A DNA stretch of 64,000 bases from Annona cherimola (taxonomy: Eukaryota > Streptophyta > Magnoliopsida > Magnoliales > Annonaceae). Under the pieces are notes generated by a model. The model was not told where the DNA came from. It searched no databases and saw nothing but the letters and a program-made list of their open reading frames with translations. Position numbers and translations under genes: made by a program. The stretch is taken from contig CM059971.1 of the NCBI GenBank assembly GCA_030490835.1, positions 40,162,012 through 40,226,011 of the forward strand, in the 5' to 3' direction. Positions 56,023-64,000 of the stretch are shown one piece after another. Each line of letters opens with the position of its first letter. Within the stretch, counting starts at the first letter, position 1.

Positions 56023-57261
56023 ATGAAGAATGAAAGGGAACTGACAGAGGATACCAAACTATGATCCACATTTTCATGACTTAGTTGTTTTGTTGCAAGA
56101 ACTCATGGTTTTTAAAGTATAAATCAGGTAAGTGTATCGAGGTTAGCGAAAACAGGGAAAATTCCTCAACTATAAAGATTCAGGAATTCAGGATTTTTAG
56201 CAACTATGCTTTGATGGAAAACATTGATAGATGGCACAGCAAGATACAGGAGCTTAATGAGAAGTTTCTGCTGATAGAAACGTTAACAGAACATTAGTGT
56301 AAAAAATCAGGCGACTCAATGTGTCAACAGGAAGCCTTGACAAATCAAACAGAGAAGAAAAAGCAAGACGGATTATTGACAATAGATGTGTCCATGGAAC
56401 TGATTTCAAATGAAAATTTGAAATTTTTGAAAAAGCATTAATGAAGTCTCATAGGCTTCAGCGAAAGGTATTGAAGGATGAAGTGGCGCTGATCGTCAAT
56501 AGAAAATTGCAATGGTTCGCCATTAATGCAGCCAGCTACCTTCAGCAACTTGAGTGATTGCACACCAACAGTAAATAACGGTACAATCACGTACTTGTTA
56601 TAAATGTAAGCACCATTCAATGGATGAAACAGAAGACTTTGCGGAGCAATTGGTTTTCCAGCCACCAAAGTTCTTTAGCATTTTAAAATTTCAAAGCTTC
56701 TAAGTGTCTAATCCTCAAAGTTCTACAAGCTTTCTTCATCATCTTCTTCAAAAAAGATTGGTTCTACTATACTTCAAAAAATACGCATGAAGTATAATAT
56801 CTTTCTTTAAGGTATTTATTTACTGTGATTCTTGGATTAGTGTTGGATATCAAGTCCAAACCAGGGTCTTTTGGACTGTGGACTAACACATGATTTTCCT
56901 TTGTTGTGCTGATGCCTCAGAGCGAGAATAGAAAAGAAAAACTGGTGGTGTAACTGAAGACAGCGGTGCATACTTGGAAGAATCAAGTAGGATGATTAAT
57001 CTGAATCATTATATATGGTGCCTACTTGTGTGACTGGTTGTTTGCTTTCCCATGCTTGATTTTTTTAACACCTTAATCACAAAAGGGGAATTTATTCTGA
57101 GATTTAAGTCAGCTAAAATTTTAGTAATTCAAATTACCTTTCCCCTCTTAGGCATTTTTAGGACAAACAGAGGAGAGTTAACCCAAAAGCTAACTAGTTT
57201 GATTCAAATTAATTTCATTTGAATCCATGTAACAAATTTTGTTCTCTCGAAGATATTATGG
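56023..57261. other. no gene recognised
   Basis: A 70-codon frame at 56085-56297 is open but unrecognised and without support. The remainder is AT-rich; around 56400-56660 sequence is more complex but has no family I can name. Confidence 0.5.
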
Positions 57262-57520
57262 TGTCTGAGAGACTGGAAGGCAGCTGAGAAGATTTTTGAG
57301 ATGGAATGCCAAAAGTTCAGCAAGGCTTGTTCTCCTTTCGATGTTGAATGCAACAGGAGATAGATGGGATGATGTTGGTACAATGAGGGAGTGCGGTGCG
57401 AAGAAGATAACAGATTTCTGATGGACTGAAGTGAAGAACCAATACATGTGCAGTTTTGGTGACCGTGAGGCGGATGGCCTTGTCTTCAACGAAGTGTTAC
57501 ATGATGCGGAGAAGGAAAAG
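57262..57520 (+). pseudogene. decayed copy 3 of a PPR segment
   Basis: Matches about 53880-54190 of the PPR gene: AAGGCAGCTGAGAAGATTTT, GAGATGGAATG, CAACAGGAGATAGATGGGATG, GGTGACCGTGAGG and GAAGTGTTACATGATG. Interrupted by several stops. It is more distant from the gene than copies 1 and 2 and looks older. Confidence 0.7.
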
Positions 57521-57567
57521 GCTGGGTATATCAGCCTACGATTGATTTAGCCATCAAATGATATGCC

Positions 57568-57632
57568 AAAAAAAAAAAAAAAAAAGAAGGAGAAGAAGTA
57601 GAAAGGAAAGGAAAAAAGAAGGAAAAAAAAAA
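57568..57632 (+). repeat. A-rich low-complexity tract
   Basis: About 18 A followed by GAAGG/GAAAGG-type purine repeats and a second A run. It could mark the tail of a retroposed sequence, but no target duplication was found. Confidence 0.7.
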
Positions 57633-57826
57633 ACGTTCTACGTTTAATTTATTATTCTTTTCCCTTCCAACGTTGCTGATAGGTAGGTTCATGCAGCAGC
57701 CGGCACATCTCTGCCTTAAGGTGTGGTTGGTGTACCTTAACTTAGTCGAAAAATATTAAAATTTCAATAACCAAATAGAATTCTTTTTCCCTAGTTTCCT
57801 CTTTTTTTTTTAAGTTAATCATCTTC

Positions 57827-60350
57827 TGTGGCGCCCCCGACCCGAGGCGTCACAACCTGAGTCTTACTCCGGGATTGTTTTCAATTGGTAAATATGACAC
57901 GAGATTGTTGCCTTGTTCACGCGACGAGATTTTTGTATATATTTCGTTTAGCGGAATAATTTTTTTTTCTTTTCATTTCTTTAATCTCATTTAATCTCTT
58001 ACAAGCAACATATACTTATAGTTAACTATACATATCATTTTCAAATCATCAATTCATTCATAACTTGATATTTTCATGATCAACATAAGCATTTAATCAT
58101 TCTTTAAATATATCAGTTCTTTCATGATAGTTAACAATTTGTTAACATATTAAAGAATATCAGTTCATACTTCCCTTCAATTTATCAGGTCCTTTTTCCT
58201 TTTGAGCTTCCTTGAACCTGTTCGGGGTTGGAAAAATAAAACGTGAGTGATAAATTCAGTAAGCAAGTATTTTTTCATTTTTCATATAAATGCATGTCTT
58301 GTCGTTCGATAGGAGACACTTATTAAGCGATCAACTACCAACAGAAAAAAACCTTTCATGTAAACCTTCATATAAACTTTTCATAAAACTTTTTTTTCAT
58401 GAGGATAATTATATGTCCTAAAACATTTTCATATAAACCTTTTTATATTCCAAATTTTAGGTTTTTCAAAAGCAGCGCATATGCATATAAATCTTTTATC
58501 CGTGTGGATGTTCTCATGTCTTAAAATATTTTTATGTAAACATTGTTTTCTGTGGACATTTGTCATGTCCTAAAATATTTTTATGTCCCCATTTTGGGGC
58601 TTTTAAAACAAAGCATATGCATATACGTCTTTAACTCTCTGGTAGGTGACACTTACCAAGTGATCATCCTTCCATAGGAAAGAAACTTTTCATGTGACAG
58701 CATCACTAGCTATGCAGCCGTCCATGATCCTGCTCCTGCTCCCATTTCATGGAGGGCATGCCAGCCTCTCGCCTTCTTTTAGTGACTCGGCCACATGTAG
58801 AGGGAGGCCCTGGTCTGCAACCGCCTCTACCAAGGACCCAGTACATGATCCTCGTGCACATTTGTTTATACTCGCTTTGTCATGCTAGCATGATTTCATA
58901 AGCTCAACACAGTCATCACACCGTGCCATTTTTAAATCAAAACTTGATATAATATAATCCAACTCAGTCATCAGACTGTGCCCTTTTCAAATTGAGAACT
59001 GAGCATAATCTTTTTAAAATAAAATATTTTCATAAATCGTTTGTAAATCATGATGTTAGGATGACCACCCTTAAAGAATTTTAAAAATATTTTAGTAAAT
59101 TAATTTTAGTAGTACTTGAGAAAACGTTTGTAGTATTTGAGAAAACAATATTTTTAAAAATATTGCTTGTTTGTTGGTAAACAATTTTAACATTCTCATT
59201 ATAAAAAAATTTTGAAATATTTTAATATGCGAGAAAATTAGGCTTTTCTTGCAAACATTTTTTAATCCAATTTCTAGGCTTTTCATGAACAAAAGATACG
59301 CAAACACCTTTCCATCCATTAATTTCAGCATTATATGCATTGTCCACACACAACATCCTTGTCACTCTTATGTAGAGAAGAGTTTGCATAATCTTTTGAA
59401 CATCATTTAAATAAAACAATCATCGAATCATTTTATATCATTAATTTATTGAGTTAGTCATCCTTAAAATCTTTTAAAAACATCAATACAAAATACTTTT
59501 AAAGTATTTCAATTTTCAAAGAGACTTAAAATATTTTAATAGACCATTTTAAAGCATTTAAATAAACCATTTAAAAATCCTCATTAACTTACAAATACCA
59601 TTTTATGAAGAATCACATTTTTTTCATAAAACCCCTTTGGAATAGAATTCCCAAAGCTTGTTTTCAAATATCCTTCTATAGAAGAGTCGAAATTTCTCAT
59701 CATAAAATTCTTTTGAAATAACATTTCTAAGAACTTACTTAAAATGAAACCATCTTGAAACATGTCAATACTAAAGAATAAAATTATATTTTCAAGAGTT
59801 GAGTTTGCTTACTCTTTAAGCAATTCTAAAATCATCAATATAAATACTTGAAATAAAATCAACATTCTTGAAAGTTTGCTTGCTTACCTTGTAAGCAATC
59901 TTGAAAATATCTTGATAAAGTAAATTTATATCATTTCAATATTTTCCAATAAAATAATATTTTGAAAAGTTTCGCTTGCTTACCTATGATAATCAACTTA
60001 CGCCTTTGATATTTTCCTTCCGTTTTCCTAGACAAGTGAAAACAGTCGTCTTATATTCACTTTATAAAATCATATATTTGCATGCTTTACCTTTTATTAA
60101 CTCATATACATATCTTACTTAATTCTAACCCTTTTTATAATCTTATTTTATATGTGACTTTTAATATTTCAACTTTATTCCATTTTTCATTAGAGATGAA
60201 CATTTTCATCTCTTTAAGTCACATATATTCATTTTATTTCATTCAGTATCCCAATTTAGGATATTTATTCTCTTTAATCACTTGAGATACTTATTTAAAA
60301 TTATAATCTAAGTTCAAGTAAGGTTTCTCAAGTTCATATTTAACTTTCTA
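57827..60350 (-). mobile_element. large reverse LTR, same type as the 1289-3822 LTR; right end unknown
   Basis: Starts TGTGGCGCC, the reverse complement of the end of the 1289-3822 LTR. It continues with shared phrases in the same order (GAGTCTTACTCCGGGATTG, then TTGGTAAATATGAC; GATTGTTGCCTTGTTCACG). CTTGCTTACCTT-type motifs lie near 59885 and 59965. No TG...CA partner end or target duplication (TCTTC expected) was found, so it is a truncated or diverged copy. The right limit given is a guess from the length of the other LTR; similarity may extend further. Confidence 0.6.
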
Positions 60351-61957
60351 ATATTTACATATTTTTACCTAAGTATTTTGTTGATTGTTTTCTCACCCTT
60401 TTCGAAATTCACCCCTAGTAGGTTAAACTCTCATAATCACTTATGGTACTTGTTTATATCCTATTGTAATCTAAATTTCATTTCAAAAATTTGAAATTTA
60501 ACTTCCATTTTAATTATTCCTCAATCTATCCATATTTGTTGAAATCAGACACATTGATTTTTAAAATTTTTGATTTATAATCAAATCATGATATTTAAGT
60601 CTGAAATTTCTTTCATGGATTAATAATATATGAATTAACCAAAATAAATAATTTTAGCATAAAATATTAAGTATTTATATTTATTTATGTATTTTTACTT
60701 TGCTGGATAGAAGTATTAATTTTGGGAGGGGTCAAATCACATTAATTATTAGCCATATTTATATCCTTCAAAAATTAAATTTTATTTTCTTTGAGTGATA
60801 TTCAAGATGTCTTCTATACCATATAAAAGTTTCAGATGAAAATTCCTTATATAAAAATTATTAAAAATCAATTAGTGCAGCTGATCATGACAACCATTCT
60901 ACCCTGTTCCGGTTGATTTTCTCGAATTTTTAATTTTCAACCTGATTAACATTTCAAGTTGAGACTTGGGTCGTCCTTAATAATCATATCATGAGTTTTC
61001 ACACAAATTTTTCATGCTAAAAATTGTTCATTTACTATTTTTTTATATTTTAGTTTTCTTTTTCATTTCTCTTAACTTTTGCTCCCATACTTGCATTCAA
61101 ACTTAACACATGTGCAAAACCCTAAATTCTAGTTTCTTAATTCTTAAACTCAACATATATCATCTGTTTTATCATGACCTTAACTCAACTTAATGAAAAT
61201 AAAAATTTTGTTTCCACATACTCCACTTGGACGTCCTATATTTATGACCATAAATATTTCATTTCATACTTACAACTATCAATACATAACCTATATATTA
61301 ACCTATCTTGGTTAAACATTTATAAGCCATCATAATATTGAACATAAATCAAGCATAGCTTGGGCAATTAAATGCAATTTTCAGAAATTATAGAGGGCTT
61401 AAATCAAGGGACGTCAAACCCCAATGTATTGCATATAAATATATCATTTAAGTTCCCATACTTGTGTATCATTAATGTCAATCACTTACTTGTTTCCTTG
61501 AACATGAATTCTGCTTTCATGAGAACATCCAATATGTCCTTTTCTTCTCCCCCTTTTTTATTTTTTTTCTATTTCTGCTGAAACAATGCCCCCTTGCTGC
61601 CCATTTAATACCTGTTACAGGCTGCTGAAATCAACACCCTAATGACACCTCATAACCAAGGTTTAATATATATATTTTATCAATATATTGCTGTATAAAT
61701 GTGGGCCATTCATTATACTTTATTGTTGCCCAATTTCAACCATCCAAGTGTCCATATTTAAGCCATACACCTCATCACTTTGCTGCCTAATTTCACTTTG
61801 TTGTCCACATCCTTATGTGCTGCATTATCACATGATTTTGCAATTTTTTCATCAAAATGGCCCAAAAATTCCCTTACTTGACACATGTCCCTTATCTTGA
61901 CACAAATGTCAACTTTCACTTTATTCTCAATCATGACAAATCACCTTTTATCAATAT
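60351..61957. other. AT-rich DNA, no gene
   Basis: Homopolymer-rich; possibly the remainder of the reverse LTR. Nothing else recognised. Short frames at 61372 and 61688 have no support. Confidence 0.4.
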
Positions 61958-61962
61958 TGTCA

Positions 61963-62022
61963 GAACCGAACCGGTGATTGAACCGGTAAAGGAACCGGTT
62001 CGAACCGGTGACGTAAGCATGA
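61963..62022. repeat. cluster of AACCGGTT-like motifs
   Basis: Within about 60 bp: GAACCGAACCGGTG, GAACCGGTAAAGGAACCGG and TTCGAACCGGTGACG. Such AACCGG-rich ends occur in some plant DNA transposons, but no matching inverted end or target duplication was found nearby. Confidence 0.5.
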
Positions 62023-62627
62023 CATATTTATGATGTAATAAATATTAATTTTTTTAAAATTTTAAATAATTAATTAAATATATTGATAAACTTATATTTT
62101 TATAAATCTTAAATATATATATGTTGGATTTTAAGGACCACAATATAATAACAAATTATGCAGGAAAAAAATTAATAGCGAGTTTTAAAAAATTAACTAC
62201 ATTAACTGACCTGAAAGACTTAAACTTATAATAAGTTATGACCGTTGTTGCTTGGTTGTTGGTTCTTGAATTCTTCCTCTTTATCTCGGTACTTGATGAA
62301 TTACAATAAACATACCTGAAAAAATAAGAAATAAAACAGATCAGATCAGTAAGTGTTGAAAATTTGAATAATTAAATAACCTATAATAATATGAAAATTA
62401 AGAATATCTCTTCTGTTTAGCAAAAAATGAAAATTTAGAAGTTTATAGACCATTAAATGCATCATTCTCATCAAACATAGATTTTAAAAGTATTTACGCA
62501 AGATGCGATATCATTTAATTAATTATAATATTTTATTCACTATAGTTAATTTGTTAATTTGTTAGCAATATTATTAAATTTACACCTTGAGCTAGGATTG
62601 CAATATGTAATTATGTACTTAGGTTAT
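62023..62627. other. AT-rich DNA, no gene
   Basis: No ORF or repeat of note up to the A-type LTR. Confidence 0.5.
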
Positions 62628-64000
62628 TGTTCGAAATCTTACCACAAGTGCACGGGTCGTAGATTGTAGTATTTAAATTATCGATCCACAGGGAATTCAG
62701 GACTATAAATTTTACTTTTAAACGCTTTCATGTCGGATATGGAGAGAATATAGCAAATAAAACAGAAAAGTGGGGAGAAAATGCAGTAAATAAAAGGGAA
62801 AGAAAATAAATAAAATGGGAAGAAGTGCAAATTAAAAATGAGGAGAGAAAGCGAAAGTGCAAATACCTAGGGTCTAGGATTTCACATGCGTATTTTGCAA
62901 CGGGTAGTGGTATAATTATTTAATTTGGATATTGTTTGTTAAAGAAGAACAAACCCTAATTTATCCTTGCACCTTCTCTCGAAACCTACAAGGTGTACCC
63001 TAATTTTCTTAACCACCTATTCTCATGGGATTAAGTTAATTAGAATCCATCAAGTTCTGTGGTTTGTTCATGTAATTCTTCAAGGTTATCATGCCTATTT
63101 TCATGGTCTTAGATTTCCAGGTTTAATATCTTAATTTTCGTATATTAGATTTCCACCTTTCGGTTCCATCACCTAATATATGGAATCATGCAAAAGTACG
63201 GGCCCGTGTACAAAGCAAACATAAAAATCACAAGATATTAAATTAACAAAAAATATCCATCATAAATAAATTAAAAATCCACACCACATTGCATTGTACG
63301 CATGCTACATCATAAACCCTAGATTTAGGATTTAGCCAAGCATGTTTAAGTTCAAAATAAAATTAAAATTACAACCCATCTTAAACAAGATAACAAAAAT
63401 TAAAAAGGGAAAAGATAGAAAAGCTTATTGGTTTGAAGCCCCGATGGTGTGTCGGCTACTCCACGCAACTCGCCGGTCTGCCTTTTGCCCGTGCTCTCCA
63501 CCTTGCTTTTGCTCTCTTTCTTTCTCAGAATTTTGCTCTAATCTTCTTCTAAAATTCCTGCTAAAATATTTTGCAGTGATATTTTGCAGGAATTTTCTAT
63601 AGCTTGCTATTTGGAATTTTTTTTTTCGTCTGTCGAATGCTGTCTTCTCAAAAATTTGCTGCGGAATGCTTTTTTTTTTGTCGCCCCCTCAATCTGCTAA
63701 ACGGTTGCTGTTTTATAGCTGAACAAATGGGTCCATCACTTAATGTATTTCACGCAACTTGAATTGAGGATTTGTTGCTTCTGCTCCATTCTCGTGAGAT
63801 TGCATAAATGGATGTGCTGCTGGATGGGGCCCATTGGAATAAATCGTTACTGATGGAATGAAGTGCACATTCACGTGAAATGGGCAATGAAATTTGCTGA
63901 GTGAGCAGCCATCTCACGTGATGTGTGGTCCTTCTCATTTGCTGCTGCCATTTGCATTTAATTCACTTCATGGAGAGGCTGCTCATGACGTGAGGTTGCT
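62628..64000 (-). repeat. A-type LTR, third copy, cut by the window end
   Basis: Starts TGTTCGAAATCTTACCAC and follows the element A LTRs (CACGGGTCGTAGATTGTAGT, GGTTATCATGCCTATT, CATGTTTAAGTTCAAAAT). Diverges after about 63530, where the leader differs. The TATA box on the minus strand is at 63710-63718. TCACGTGA octamers are at 63871-63878 and 63914-63921. Continues beyond the window; whether an internal region follows is unknown. Confidence 0.82.

Noticed and set aside
57827..61957. A complete element between the reverse LTR and a partner
   Set aside because: No second LTR, primer site, polypurine tract or pol sequence, and no TCTTC target duplication, was found.
1..64000. tRNA, rRNA or other structured RNA genes
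   Set aside because: No convincing cloverleaf, rRNA or snRNA sequence was noticed; the tRNA-like matches are the retrotransposon primer sites.

Overview
The window looks like nuclear DNA of a flowering plant. It is AT-rich, dominated by nested LTR retrotransposons of the plant Ty1/copia (SIRE/Maximus-type) and Ty3/gypsy (Athila-type) lineages, and carries one ordinary host gene, a PLS-DYW pentatricopeptide repeat (PPR) protein resembling Arabidopsis At4g02750. No bacterial, viral or organellar block was seen. The species cannot be named from the sequence.

Layout. 1-4.4 kb: decayed unassigned coding sequence, then a complete 2.5-kb solo LTR (1289-3822, target duplication GAGTA) inside an older LTR of opposite orientation. 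4.4-43 kb: a nest at least four levels deep. An old Athila-type element on the minus strand (called B2; env-like pseudogene at 36881-37616, 9444-9543 and 7451-7728) was split by a SIRE-type solo LTR (7729-9443, AACGT) and by a full Athila-type element (called A; 9544-36875, GTACT). Element A was then hit by two solo LTRs of a second SIRE-like family (14935-27775, GCATC/ACATC; 32181-33774, AAGAG). The first of these was itself hit by a complete SIRE-type element (15188-26315, CAAGC). To the right lies a truncated older A-type relative (37780 to about 41000). 43.1-50.8 kb: a complete non-autonomous Athila-type element (called B1; 43147-50774) with a gag remnant and an intact env-like ORF but no pol. 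51.3-54.4 kb: the PPR gene in two exons, followed by three decayed tandem copies of its 3' end. 57.8-64 kb: a large reverse LTR, AT-rich DNA and a third A-type LTR cut by the window end.

Most notable pattern. Each of the three retrotransposon families carries its own dispersed palindromic motif directly upstream of the LTR TATA box: ten exact TCACGTGA octamers in A, about ten GTCGAC-centred sites in the SIRE-type LTR, and GGCGCC/GGCGCCTAGGCGCC in B1. In the two elements that keep an env-like ORF, the family's own motif appears a second time just upstream of that ORF. In B1 a TATAAAG follows it. This suggests modular palindromic enhancers and an internal promoter, or another control element, for the env-like gene. 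It is an inference from position and repetition, not a demonstrated function.

The SIRE-type element has LTRs differing at only about 14 positions by eye, yet its gag-pol carries at least five disabling lesions while its env-like ORF is open. It may therefore have been mobilised in trans. Boundaries supported by TG...CA ends plus target duplications are firm; other boundaries are approximate.
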